DNA of 64,000 bases from Sophora flavescens (lineage: Eukaryota; Streptophyta; Magnoliopsida; Fabales; Fabaceae). The notes beneath the pieces were generated by a model, which worked only from the letters and a program-made list of their open reading frames with translations, had not been told where the DNA came from and made no database searches. The stretch lies in assembly GCA_030762895.1 (NCBI GenBank), contig CM061062.1:8273293-8337292 (forward strand), written 5' to 3'. Below are positions 23,192 through 37,100 of the stretch, piece by piece (the first letter of the stretch is position 1; the number at the start of each line of letters is the position of its first letter). Position numbers and translations under genes: made by a program.

Positions 23192-26100
23192 TGTAACACC
23201 CTAGTTTTTACACATATGATTAATTATTTTATTTGGATGTTTAAGTTTATTTTGTTATGTGGTTTAGTTTGAGTAATTAAATTACTCTCTTCAAATTATT
23301 TTATTGGGTGCGTTAGCACTGACTTATTTCAGTGTATGCACGTTTACTAGACAATAATTTATGTTATTGTCACTATTATTGCCGGTATAGAAAAATGTTT
23401 TAAATAATATGATTAAGAGAAAAGTATTTTCATATTTTTATTCTATTTAATTTTAGAGTTAAAAATAAACTGGTTTGGAATTAATCGGAGATTAATTTTG
23501 GATCATTGATTTTCTTGGTAAATCAATTCAACTATCATTCTTTACTCTATTTTGAATTTTGAAATTTTATATTTATCACTAATTGTTTTTATATCCAAGG
23601 GACAATATTATTTCCCTTTTTCTAGACTCAATCTTGATCACTTATTTGGTACTTAGCTATTAAGTAAAAGAAAAACAACTTTTTCTCTTTCTTCTTCCGT
23701 CAGAATACGCATGACCATCCCCTTCTTTCTTATCCTTTCTTCTCTTCATCTAAGACTTGTTCTCTCTTCAACCCAAACCTCTCCTCACATCTCTCTTGGC
23801 CTCCATCTTCATCAACCACCCTCTAGCCACCTCACAAGAACACAGCCGTGCGCCTCCACTCCAGAGCTCGTCCGACCGCCGCACGGAGCAAGCGGGGACG
23901 ACTATGCACGCGTCCTGGTCGTTCTCCACCATTCGACGCCGCGAGCTCCGCCTGCACCTGGTCACCGATCGTCGTCCGGTCACACTGGGAGGAAGAGACG
24001 AACACATGACCTTCAGATCGCCGCCGCAAGTGCTAGTACGTTTTGGGTCGTGCTTGGTCGTTGCCGTCGCCACGAAACAGAGCTCTGCCACACTGGACCA
24101 CCTTCAGCCACCATGTCCTCTCTTCTTCTTCCTTGGGTGAGTCAAAATCCTCTCTCGTGTCTCAGATTCCAAACCCCCAAATTGATTTTGAAACCCTAAC
24201 CCTAACCCTAACCCTTTGATTTCAGATTTTTAATCTTGAAATTTAAGTTTGTTTTATGAAATTAGGACTGTGAATTAGTGTTTCCCAAAACCAATTTCAT
24301 TATTATTTAGTTAAAATGAGTTTTCCCCAAATTGTATTTATGAGTCCTAAACCCCAATTTGATTTTAATTGAATTTGATTATGTTTTTGTGAAATTAATT
24401 ATGATTTGGTGCAATTAGGACTCTTAATTGATGATTCTCAAGTTCTCTTTCATGATCCTTTAATCAAAACAAAGTTTCCTCAAAGGGTATTGTGAAGCGT
24501 AAACTCCAAACGTGATTTTCTTTGAAAATAACCTTGTTTGGTAATAAGATAAAGTGTTTAGATCAAATTAGAATGTGTGTTTGATCATGTGTAATTGATT
24601 TCTTGGTTTTTGGTTGTTGCGCGTTGTTGGATTCCCTCTCTGAGACGTTTGACACGGCTATGCTTGCTTGATGGAGAAGATATTATCTAATGTGAGCATT
24701 AAGACGAGGATCCTTTACTTGTCTTCAAAGGTAAGGGGAGTTTGCCTAGGGATATTCAATAACTGTATGCATGTTTGTATGTGTTTAACTGGATATTTAT
24801 ATGTTAATTGAGCTTACTTGGTTATCTAATGTACTTGAACTGTTATGCTATTATATGATGTTGGACTGTACTTGTTCTAAATGTTATGATGCATATGTGT
24901 GATGAACTGCTTTCAACTGTGATATTAGCATTGAACTGATAATATATATTGCTGTTGATTGAAAGTTTGCTAAGCCAGACTTGTGTCTGTGCTCAACTGT
25001 TATAAGGATTAAAAACCTTAATAAGCCTTGAAGATGAATGGATTGGTGTTCTTTTCCAAAAGCTCATTAACTAAAAGTACTTGTATTAAATGTTGAAATG
25101 GTTTTGGTGAGCTATTGTTATACAAGAGAAAAATATCATTTTCGAACTATGTGTCTTCAAGTTAAAACTTTCAAGATTATTTGGTAATATCCTATTGGGG
25201 GAAATATTTCAAAGATAAAAGTATTTCAAAGATGCTTTATAAAAGATTTTCAAAGAAAAGGTTTTTCCTAAATATTTTAGAAACTTTCCGATAACCTCGA
25301 TAGGTTATCGAGGATTCGGTTTTGAATTTGATTTTTCACTAAACGAAAAATAAATACTTAAGAAAGAGAATCTAGTAAGCGAGACGTCACCTCTAGTATT
25401 CAGTTATATGCACGTGATCTTGGATCAGTGTTAATTCGGGACCATGAGTCCTATTCATGATGTTCTGGACTGAGAGTCCAATTCTCGAAATCGAGGACAG
25501 TGCGTTCTGATTTTGTTGTTGTGGACTGTGTGTCCTAATCACGTTGTTGTGGACTGTGTGTCCTCATCACGTTGTTGTGGACTGTGTGTCCTAATCGCGT
25601 TGTTGTGGACTGTGTGTCCTAGCCACGTTGTGATGAACATTGTTAAAGGTGAATATTGTATTCTACGACCACAAGCCTAGGACTGGTGCATCGGTCTCGG
25701 GTGTTGTGATTGAGCATTCGGACTGTGTGTCCTATGCTTCTAAGTTTTCAAGTGATGGGAAAATGATGATTAAGTCATTAGCTTGAGCTGCGACATCGAA
25801 AAAGAATGAACACAAAGAAAACCTTTTAAATAAAATATTTTCTCATGTGCATTTCCCCAGGCAGACGTGCCTTTCTTACATATCAGATACAAGGTGGTAT
25901 CTGGGAGTCTGTCCATGTAAACCGAGTTCAGAGGCACATGTGACGTTGCTCGTCCTGAGACCTTAAATGCATGAGGGTATGGAGGCAACTGCCCGGTGGG
26001 CTAGAGACTGACTAACTCTAATTCTTCTCTAGTGGAAAACGGTGTTGATATCTCATGAGATTAAGTTAGAGCCTGATATTGAAGTGCCATGCATATTTTC

Positions 26101-26914
26101 AAAGGTTGACTGTGCGGGTTTGAGACCCTTTGATATAACACTGTTATGTTATGTATATGTATGATTTAACTGCTTATATGATTATGTGATGTATGTATCA
26201 TGTATATGGTTGTTGTGTGATATATCCATTTGTCGGTATCTCACCCTTACAGATATATCAGGTTTCTTCTGGTTCGCTATCGTACCCTGGGTACTTTAGT
26301 ACAGATGGTGCAGAGGAGTCTTCCTAAGTCATTCAGAGACTTATATCTAGTTGCTTGATGAAGTACTTGATTGTGGAATGATCGCGTGAGTTTTCCTCAG
26401 GAATAACTTTTAGAATGACCAGCTTAGGTTTGGGACTTGGATTTTTGATAAGTATGTATAAGTATGACTCAGAGAGTCTATATTTTAAAACGGAATGTTT
26501 ATGGCTCGGAGAGCGTCTCTTTTGAATGAAAACTTAAACTTTCCCTTTTGGTCATGTATAGCTAATTGATATAACTATCTTCAGCATATTATTGCCTAGT
26601 TGTATTTGGTGTAACTGGAATTCTGGAATGAAAATTACCTGGGACGTTCGAATTACAGAGGAGACTCTGTCAAAATTTTTGTAAAAATACTAGATTTTAT
26701 TCAAGTATATTCTTTAAATTAAATAGGCTTGCCAGACTATGATAGTAAGTCTGTGTGCCGATCAAGGCTTAGGTGTGGAGTCGAGACAAAATTTTTATAC
26801 CCAATTTCAGACACTTATGTACTTATATAAATTATTTTCCGAAAGCACCAGCAAATTATCTCTTTTATTTTATTTTCGCACGTGTTAGGTAGTAATGCCC
26901 AAGGGGGTGTTACA
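23192..26914 (+). repeat. 5' LTR of element A (3723 bp)
   Basis: TGTAACACCC...GGTGTTACA. It is closely similar to the 3' LTR at 34151-37891 but has its own changes: one more CCTAAC unit (24195-24215) and a deletion of about 20 bp near 26630, where the 3' LTR has GTAATTATTTTAGCAGG. The tandem block with TGTTGTGGACTGTGTGTCCT is at about 25510-25625. Confidence 0.92.
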
Positions 26915-26917
26915 AGG

Positions 26918-26935
26918 TGGTATCAGAGCTGGTCG
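26918..26935 (+). promoter_or_regulatory. Primer binding site of element A (tRNA-iMet)
   Basis: TGGTATCAGAGCTGGTCG starts 3 bases after the 5' LTR. TGGTATCAGAGC is the standard complement of the 3' end of plant initiator tRNA-Met, which primes minus-strand synthesis. Confidence 0.9.
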
Positions 26936-29900
26936 AGTCTTTTGGGATCTTTGGGGAATAGGTCTGTTAAGTTTTTGTTGTGTGATCTCTGGTTTGCTCT
27001 TGTTTGAATTGTTTCTTGTTGAAGCAATGTGTGTTGACGCACAAGTATATGTTTCTTGATGGTTTTCCAAGGGCTTTATGTCCTAGGAGACCGTAGATCT
27101 TGAATGTTACTTGGGTTCGGATATGACATTCGATTATCCTTGCGAATCGTGTCAGACATTCGAAACAAGGTGCTTGTGTAAAGGGTTTTCTGGGAGTGTT
27201 CCCTGGAAATATTCTAGGTTTATGGTTAGCAAAGGACATTGATTTTTGATTGATCTAGTTTCTGGATTCGATCAGATCTCTGTCGCTTTGTGTAGGATGT
27301 TCCCTACAAAGTTGAAACGAGTTGGATGACTCGATTCAACTGAAAGATCGGTGGTCTGAATCGTTTGTTAGACCGAGTGTTTTCCTTGTGAATCACCAAT
27401 GTTGTGTGAAGGCTCGTGTCACCGTGTGGATTTCTGACAACTAAGTAAAAGGACGAATTATGAACAAGTATTTTCTGACTTGCGTAGTTGATTTGGTAAA
27501 TCAATTGCGAGGAATTGTCATCTACTCAAAGATCGACTTGAAGACGAGTTATTACCAGATTGGAGTGATGACCTATCTAAGATTGTGTGTCATCAATTCA
27601 GTTTATGCAGAAAGATCAACTCTTTGCATGTTTGATCGATTGATTAAGTTGTTCGGGATTGTACTCAATTCAAGGTGGTCATACTAAGCTTGGCTAGAGG
27701 GACGTGTATGTTCGTTGGAACCAAGACGAATCGAGTGGATTTTCGATCTTGGGTGAGTGTCTTGTGATTAAGGAACTCTTCACTGTACCCTTTGATTCTC
27801 TTGTATTTGTCAGTTGACATTTATTCTCAAATCCTATGATTGTATTAGATGATCACAACAACGAAGTTTGTGCGGGTCAGACAAATTTTTTGATTTTAAT
27901 TTGAAATCTGTCAGAACTCATGAATTAGTTATGCTAATTCATAAATTTCCAGTTATTCATTTCTTTGTTTGTGAGAAGTCGTACTCACACTTCTAAATAA
28001 TCCTCGATGTATTAGACATTTGAGTGAATTGATTTAACCGAATCCATTGGTCTGGATACTTCAAATTTTGTTGAGTAAAACGGTTATGACTATTTCTTGA
28101 GTTATACCACAGATAATTTCGTGATAGCAGAAGTTTCTTGGTGAAACTTAGTTTCGTCACTTCTATTTTTGGTAGAGGTGAAAGTCATTATTTTGTAAAT
28201 TCTTTGTACTAAGAATAAGAATTAATCCTCTTTGGATTAGACATTATTCACTCCTTGATTCTTTGAATTCGTTGGAAGATTCTTGTGGAAGAATGAACTT
28301 TATTAGATTCATGTTTGTAAATGTGTATTGATCATGCATTTTTACACCCACGAACCTGATGGAAGGATCTTTTTCCATACTGGATGTTCCTGTGTCCTTC
28401 AATTAGTGAAATTCTTTTCTATGCTTATGTGAAAGTGAAATCAAGAAAAAATTTCTTTTCTCGAGAAATTCTTTTATGATCACTAAGATCATGTCTTATT
28501 GCGGTTCGAAAGTACTTGTTGTCATTGATCATCTTAGTTCTACGTATTCTCCAAATGTCGTCGATGTGTGACCTATCTCATTAGTCATGAGTTGGATATC
28601 TCCACATCAAGATGTCAGAGTTAGTCGAGTACAGTGAAAAAGGGATAGTTTAACAATTGAGACCTTCCTTGTTAAGAGATTAGCATTGCCATGAATCTTA
28701 GTTATGAGTTTGCTGGATACCTACACGAGTCTTGTTTGAATTCAAGTGATCGTTGATAAACTGGTGAAGTCTACACCCTTCTTGCAAGTCAAGATCCACT
28801 ATGCAGTGTTAGTGAACCGAATAATGTGTCAGAGGATCGTTCAGACTTCATGGAGTATCTTCAAGTGTTGTTTCAGATGAAAAATGGAAGTTTATCAATG
28901 TGTGTCGGTTAAGTTTGTTTTAAGTGTTGAGGACTAAGTTGAGGCTAAGTCCAACTGATCATCCTCAGTGGGATAGATAAGTAATGAGATGACCTATCTT
29001 TAGCATGTTAGTTGGGAGATAGTGTGGTACTTAATTTTTGTCATCTCTATGGTAGGACGAACTAGAGTTGATAGGAGCTTCGTTAATGTATAGATGTGAA
29101 TGGTACTATGAGAACCCTTAAGTTCAACATCATTGAGTGAGATGATTACAATGGACCTTATCATGATCGACGCAGATATATCATTAAAGGAATTTAGAGT
29201 AATGATCAAAGTTATGGTTAATGTTGACTTAGTAAGTCCGAGGATTAACGGAAGAATATATATGGTAGTTTTCCTTAAGTTGAACGGAAATAGTAAAGAG
29301 AAGTTCTTGAGTGAAACTAAGCTGTTAGAAAAGTTTAAGAATTCTGATTTTGGATAATTCAAACTGAAGTGATTCCCTTTGGTTGTAGTTGCATGAAGGA
29401 AAGTAATCGTATTCTTTAAGATTGAAATGAATGACTATGATATAATTTGGAGTGGTGGAATATGTTCAAAGGAAACTATGACAACAATTGTGTGCTTTGG
29501 GTTGAAAGTTGATATATGTGATAGAGTTAAGGTTGAACTTGATATTCGTCGTGAGGATAAAGTGTTGAAGAAGTTTTGCTAGTGGACAAATTTTGAGGCA
29601 AGAAGTGATTAAGTTTTGATTGTGTCTTTCGAGTGTAATAAGCTATGGCGAAATGTTTATAATCTGAGGTCTTATTCTGGTAAAAATGTGGTTGATGATC
29701 CATAGTGGAAACTGGGCATTTTTAAATTCGAGATTGCCATTGGGGAGTGTCCACCTGGATTTCTTGGCTTTGTTTTGGTGCAGCTCTTAGGGGTAATGGC
29801 CTTAGAGAAACTCTATTTTATAATCTCTTTTCTCGGCTGTGAATATATAAGATAAGCGCTTGTGAAAATTCAGTTTATGAAGAAGTTCAAAGTTGATGAG

Positions 29901-30124
29901 TTAGATAATCCTAGCAGCTTACCTTCAGGAATGTTATGACGTTTTGATTGGAGACTTGAAAAGTGTGAATTTGATATGACTAGAAGAGTAGACTAAACCC
30001 AAATGGACTAAGACTATGATTGCATCTCTTGAGTAGAAGGTTAATTGATGTTGTGGTAAAGTTAGTGTTGGTTTTGATGGTAGCTGTGAGAGTTAGATAT
30101 TGAAGAAAGTTTTCTAATGGATCT
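26936..30124 (+). other. Internal region of element A, non-coding part
   Basis: Apart from the RT trace at 27460-27690 I find no gene. Short frames on both strands are the same in the duplicate at 1-2930 and look like chance frames in decayed pol DNA. The region ends at GATCT (30120-30124), the target duplication of the nested solo LTR. Confidence 0.7.
27460..27690 (+). pseudogene. Degenerate Ty3/gypsy reverse transcriptase trace in element A
   Basis: The stretch VDLVNQLRG ... IYSKIDLKTSYYQIGV resembles the gypsy RT segment with the IDLRSGYHQI motif, seen intact in element B. Downstream similarity is lost within about 20 codons and there is no catalytic YxDD. The same trace occurs at 263-490. 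It supports gypsy ancestry only. Confidence 0.55.
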
Positions 30125-33100
30125 TGTAACACCCTAGTTTTTACACCTAGGATTAATTATTTTATTTGGATGTTTATGTTTATTATGTTAGGTGGTTTAG
30201 TCTGAGTAATTAAATTACTCTCTTCAAATTATTTTATAAGGTGCGTTAGCACTGACTTATTTCAGTGAATGTACTTTTAATAGACAATAATTTATGTTAT
30301 TGTCACTATTATACCAGTACAGAAAAATATTTTAAATAATATGATTAAGAGAAAAATATTTTCATATTCCTATTCTATTTAATTTTAGAGTTAAAAATAT
30401 TTTGGTTTGACATTTATCGGAGATTAAATTTTGGACTGAGTATTTTCTTAGTGGATCAGTTCAATTATTAATCTTTACTCTAATTTGAATTTCGAAATCA
30501 TATCTTTATCAATCTTTATTTTTAGATTCTAAAAAGTAAAAACATGTTTATTTTAGGCCTAATATTTATCACTCATTTTGTACCTATCACTAAATAATTA
30601 GCTTAAAAACTAAGCTTCCTCACTTTTCTCTCTCTCATTCTCGACGTTCTCTCTCTCTGTTTCTCTTTTTCTTTCTCTGTTTCTTTCTCTTTTCTTCTTT
30701 CTTTCTTCCTTTCTTCTCTTTTCTTCTTCTTCCTCCTCACATCATCTTCTTCCTCCCCCAAACTCACCTTCCTTCCTTCCTTGAAGCAGCCGCGCGACCG
30801 CCGCCCCTGCACCGCCATCTAACGCGCCGCATGAGGAGGAGGAGACAGCTGCGACCCAACTCGTCTCCAACACGGCTTGACCTCTGCTCCGCCGTCTGAC
30901 GCCATGTCCGCCGCGAAGAGGAGCTTCTAGCCACGGTTCAAGGTGATTTCAACTTCCTTTTTGGTTAGTTTGAGATTCCATTCTCTTTTCCTTGAAACTT
31001 ACCCATGTTCTTTTGGTCAAGAGTGTTCAAGAAACATTCAACCACTGTTGATGTCGTACCGCCGCCGTCCTCAGCCACCTCCACCGCGCCGGATCATCCT
31101 ATAACCACCATCTCCTTCTTCCTCTTAGTTGGGTGAGTGATTTTCTCATTTCACTTTGCCTAATTTCAAGAAACCCCAAAATCTGATTTGAAATCCTAAC
31201 CCTAACCCTTTGATTTCAGATTTTAATCTTGAAATTTAAGGTTGTTTTATGAGATTGGGACTGTGAATTTGTGTTTCCCTAAACTAATTTCATTATTATG
31301 AGTTTTCCCTAAATTTTAATAAGGAGCCCTAAAACCCCAATTTAATTTGATTTAAATTTGGGTATGTTTTTATGAAATTAATTATGATTTAGTGCAATTA
31401 GGACTCTTACTGGATGATTTCCAAAGTTCTTTTTCAAGATTTTTTAATCAAAACAAAGTTTACTTAAAGGGTATTGGGAAGCGTGAGCTTCAAACATGAT
31501 TTTCTTTAAAAATAACCTTGTTTGATAATTAGATTAAGTGTTTAGATCAAGTTAGAATGTGTGTTTGATCATGTGTAATTGATTTCTTGATTTCTGGTTG
31601 TTGCGTGTTGTTGGATTTACTCTCTGAGACGTTTGGACATGGCTATGCTTGCTTGATGGAGTAGATATGAGCTAACGTGGGCACTAGGACGAGGATCCTT
31701 CACTTGTCTTCAAAGGTAAGGGGAGACTGCCTGAGGGATTTTCGGTAACTGCGTGCTATTTGTGTGTCGTATTTGAGTTTATCTGTTGTGATGTGTGGTG
31801 TCAAATTAAATTGTTATATGACTGTTATATGGTTTTTACTGTTTTATGTGAAAGCATGATTATACTGTGATGTATGGATTATTTGTTGGCTGGTTGATTG
31901 AATGAGAAGCCTGACATTGGTCAGTGCTCAATTAAATTAAAGATAAAAGCGTTGAAAAAGCTTGATGAGAAATTCAAAGGACTTGATTTATGGAAGAAAA
32001 ATATTGAAAGTATTTATATTTGATGATGTTTTGGAGAAAAGAGTGATTTCTAAATAAATAGTGAGGATGACATCTTGAAAATATTTCAGTTACGTTGTCT
32101 TTTCCAAACAAATTCAAAAATAAGACGAAAAGTGATTCTAAGAAATGTAAATGTCAAGGATATTTTAACAATGATTATGAAGAACTTTTGTAAAAGAGAA
32201 AATCATTTGATTTACAAATGACTTTATTTCCAACGAAAAATACTCTAGAAAAGTATTTGACAATGAAAACTATGAGGGACGATTTTATTATTTCAAATAG
32301 AAATGAGTTGGAAATGATTTTACGAGGATTTGAAGTTGTTATGGAAAAAGGAGTTTTCAAAAGAAAACGGATTTGAGAAAAAATGAATTTCTCTATGATT
32401 TGATGGTTTTATAAATGAATTTCAAACAGAAAGGATTTCTGTAAATGAGTTTTACACAATGGTGTTATTTCCATCAACTTGGATAAGTTGAGGAAACTTT
32501 GGTTTTGTTTTGTATTTCACGTAAGCGAAAATGGTTTAAACGAACCTAGCAACCGAGACGTCGGATCTAGTGTTCTATGATATGGGCCTGGGGTCCGAAA
32601 GGTGAAGTTATGGACTAGATGTCCAATAAGTGGTTTATTGGTTTTGTGCACTAAAATCTACGTATCTATGACTGGTGCATCGGTCTAGATTTCGTGATTT
32701 GCACACTTTTGACTTGGAGTCAATTATATTTGAAAGAGGTATTAAACTTGAAAGTTTAAAATGATGATTTGGTCGTCTTTGCTTTTTAGCTTCAACATAT
32801 AAAGATCGAACACAAAGAAAACAACGTGAACAAAATGTTTTACATGCATTACAGGGCAGACGTGCCTTTGCATAGGACTTGAATGCTTGATGGCAAGTAT
32901 TCATGCAGTTTGCGTCACTGTGCCTTGATGGATATACGACCACGTAGACCATGTGCTATATGTAGTCACCACTTTGCCTTGAGTTGGACTGTGGAATGGT
33001 CAATAGAACTTTGCCATATCGGGCATTGATTCTGCCTTAATTGGCAACTAGAGCCTGATCAGCTCATTTATTTGTTGGTTGGAGCTCCGGAGATTAGGTT

Positions 33101-33869
33101 TCAAAGTTAGTTGTGGAATATTGAAGTGTCATGGTTTTTAAAACGGGCACGACTGTCGGGTATGAAACCCTTTGATAAATATATTGTTTATCTTTGAATA
33201 TTCATGTTAAATGGTAATTGAGAGTCGTGCATGTGGTTATCGTATTTAAATCCATATATTGGGATCTCACCCTTACAGATATATCAGGTTTTCTTCTGGT
33301 TCGCTGTTGTACCCTGGGTGCTTTAGTACGGATGGTGCAGAGGAGTCTTCCTAAGTCATTCAGAGGCTTAGATCTGGTTATTGATGAAGTACTTGATTGT
33401 GGAAGGATTACGTGAGTTTTCTCAGGAATAACTTTTAGAATGACCAGCTTAGGGTTAGAGACTTAGATTATTTTTGATAATATGTATGAGTATGGCTCAG
33501 AGAGCCTGTATTTACAAATGGAATGTTTATGGCTCGGAGAGCATATCTTTTGAATGAAAATGTAATTATTTTAGCAGGTGTTTATTTTACCTGGGATGTC
33601 CGAATTACAGAGGAGACTCTGTCAAATTTTTCGTAAAAATATTAGCTTTTATTCAAGTATATTCTTTAAATGAAATAGGCTTGCCAGGCTATGATAGTAA
33701 GTCTGTGTGCCGATCAAGGCTTAGGTGTGGAGTCGTGACAAAAAAATTTTATACCCAATTTCAGACACTTATGTACTTATACAAATTATTTTCCGAAAGC
33801 ACAAGCAAATTATCTTTTAATTTTATTTCCGCATGTGTTTCGAAAGTAATGCCCAAGGGGGGTGTTACA
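30125..33869 (+). mobile_element. Nested solo LTR related to element A (3745 bp)
   Basis: Begins TGTAACACCC, ends GGGGTGTTACA, and is flanked by GATCT (30120-30124 and 33870-33874). The empty site is intact in copy I (ATGGATCTATATTG near 2918). It shares the LTR layout of element A: GC-rich block after a pyrimidine-rich tract (30620-30900), TTGGGTGAGT, CCTAACCC run, AAAGGTAAGGGG, and CACCCTTACAG. It is clearly diverged in sequence, so it is a sister family or older subfamily. No internal region is present, so it most likely arose by recombination between two LTRs. Confidence 0.92.
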
Positions 33870-34150
33870 GATCTATATTGAGAAGTGAAGAGATTAAGCG
33901 TTGACTTTGTTCTTTAAAGTGTGATAGACTAAGGTGAAATATCGAAGGTAGTGGGGATAATGCGGTAGTGAAAGGTCTCGAGGATAAATAGAATGGCATA
34001 AGAATCGATCCTGTTATAGAGTTATCGTTGAGAGGAATGAAGTGACGAGAATACAAAGTAAGATTTTAGGGTCAAAGTGTGATTATACAATCCTGTTTAG
34101 TTTTGGACTACCAAATTTCGAGGACGAAATTTTTTTAAGAGGGGTAGTAA

Positions 34151-37100
34151 TGTAACACCCTAGTTTTTACACATATGATTAATTATTTTATTTGGATGTT
34201 TAAGTTTATTTTGTTATGTGGTTTAGTTTGAGTAATTAAATTACTATCTTCAAATTATTTTATTGGGTGTGTTAGCACTGACTTATTTCAGTGTATGCAC
34301 GTTTACTAGACAATAATTTATGTTATTGTCACTATTATTGCCAGTATAGAAAAATGTTTTAAATAATATGATTAAGAGAAAAGTATTTTCATATTTTTAT
34401 TCTATTTAATTTTAGAGTTAAAAATAAACTGGTTTGGAATTAATCGGAGATTAATTTTGGATCATTGATTTTCTTGGTAGATCAATTCAACTATCAATCT
34501 TTACTCTATTTTGAATTTTGAAATTTTATATTTATCACTAATTGTTTTTAGATCCAAGGGACAATATTATTTCCTTTTTTCTAGACTCAATGTTGATCAC
34601 TTATTTGGTACTTAGCTATTAAGTAAAAGAAAAACAACTTTTTCTCTTTCTTCTTCCGTCAGAATACGCATGACCAGCCCCTTCTTTCTTATCCTTTCTT
34701 CTCTTCATCTAAGACTTGTTCTCTCTTCAACCCAAACCTCTCCTCACATCTCTCTTGGTCTCCATCTTCATCAACCACCCTCTAGCCACCTCACAAGAAC
34801 ACAGCCGTGCGCCTCCACTCCAGAGCTCGTCCGACCGCCGCACGGAGCAAGCGGGGACGACTATGCACGCGTCCTGGTCGTTCTCCACCATTCGACGCCG
34901 CGAGCTCCGCCTGCACCTGGTCACCGATCGTCGTCCGGTCACGCTGGGAGGAAGAGACGAACACATGACCTTCAGATCGCCGCCGCAAGTGCTAGTACGT
35001 TTTGGGTCGTGCTTGGTCGTTGCCGTCGCCACGAAACAGAGCTCTGCCACACTGGACCACCTTCAGCCACCATGTCCTCTCTTCTTCTTCCTTGGGTGAG
35101 TCAAAATCCTCTCTCGTGTCTCAGATTCCAAACCCCCAAATTGATTTTGAAACCCTAACCCTAACCCTTTGATTTCAGATTTTTAATCTTGAAATTTAAG
35201 TTTGTTTTATGAAATTAGGACTGTGAATTAGTGTTTCCCAAAACCAATTTCATTATTATTTAGTTAAAATGAGTTTTCCCCAAATTGTATTTATGAGTCC
35301 TAAACCCCAATTTGATTTTAATTGAATTTGATTCTGTTTTTGTGAAATTAATTATGATTTAGTGCAATTAGGACTCTTAATTGATGATTCTCAAGTTCTC
35401 TTTCATGATCCTTTAATCAAAACAAAGTTTCCTCAAAGGGTATTGTGAAGCGTAAGCTCCAAACGTGATTTTCTTTGAAAATAACCTTGTTTGGTAATAA
35501 GATAAAGTGTTTAGATCAAATTAGAATGTGTGTTTGATCATGTGTAATTGATTTCTTGGTTTCTGGTTGTTGCGCGTTGTTGGATTCCCTCTCTGAGACG
35601 TTTGACACGGCTATGCTTGCTTGATGGAGAAGATATGAGCTAATGTGAGCATTAAGACGAGGATCCTTTACTTGTCTTCAAAGGTAAGGGGAGTTTGCCT
35701 AGGGGTATTCAATAACTGTATGCATGTGTGTATGTGTTTAACTGGATATTTATATGTTAATTGAGCTTACTTGGTTATCTAATGTACTTGAACTGTTATG
35801 CTATTATATGATGTTGGACTGTACTTGTTCTAAATGTTATGATGCATATGTGTGATGCACTGCTTTCAACTGTGATATTAGCATTGAACTGATAATATAT
35901 ATTGCTGTTGATTGAAAGTTTGCTAAGCCAGACTTGTGTCTGTGCTCAACTGTTATAAGGATTAAAAACCTTAATAAGCCTTGAAGATGAATGGATTGGT
36001 GTTCTTTTCCAAAAGCTCATTAACTAAAAGTACTTGTATTAAATGTTGAAATGGTTTTGGTGAACTATTGTTATACAAGAGAAAAATCATTTTCGAACTA
36101 TGTGTCTTCAAGTTAAAACTTTCAAGATTATTTGGCAATATCCTATTGGGGCAAATATTTCAAAGCTAAAAGTATTTCAAAGATGCTTTATAAAAGATTT
36201 TCAAAGAAAAGGTTTTTCCTAAATATTTTAGAAACTTTCCGATAACCTGGATAGGTTATCGAGGATTCGGTTTTGAATTTGATTTTTCACTGAACGAAAA
36301 ATAAATACTTGAGAAAGAGAATCTAGTACGCGAGACGTCGCCTCTAGTATTCAATTATATGCACGTGATCTTGGATCAGTGTTAATTCGGGACCATGAGT
36401 CATATTCATGATGTTCTGGACTGAGAGTCTAATTCTCGAAATCGAGGACAGTGCGTTCTGATTTCGTTGTTGTGGACTGTGTGTCCTAATCACGTTGTTG
36501 TGGACTGTGTGTCCTAATCATGTTGTTGTGGACTATGTGTCCTAATCGCGTTGTTGTGGACTGTGTGTCCTAGCCACGTTGTGATGAACATTGTTAAAGG
36601 TGAATATTGTATTCTACGACCACAAGCCTAGGACTGGTGCATCGGTCTCGGGCGTTGTGATTGAGCATTCGGACTGTGTGTCCTATGCTTCTAAGTTTTC
36701 AAGTGATGGGGAAATGGTGATTAAGTCGTTAGCTTGAGCTGCGACAGCGAAAAAGAATGAACACAAAGAAAACCTTTTAAATAAAATATTTTCTCATGTG
36801 CATTTCCCCAGGCAGATGTGCCTTTCTTACATATCAGATACAAGGTGGTATTTGGGAGTCTGTCCATGTAAACCGAGTTCAGAGGCACATGTGACGTTGC
36901 TCGTCCTGAGACCTTAAATGCATGAGGGTATGGAGGCAACTGCCCGGTGGGCTAGAGACTGACCAACTCTAATTCTTCTCCAGTGGAAAACGGTGTTGAT
37001 ATCTCATGAGATTAAGTTAGAGCCTGATATTGAAGTGCCATGCATATTTTCAAAGGCTGACTTTGCGGGTTTGAGACCCTTTGATATAACACTATTATGT

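Noticed and set aside
30603..30818. Highly charged frame of 71 codons (Lys/Arg/Glu runs) on the minus strand
   Set aside because: It is the complement of the CT-rich low-complexity tract in the solo LTR.
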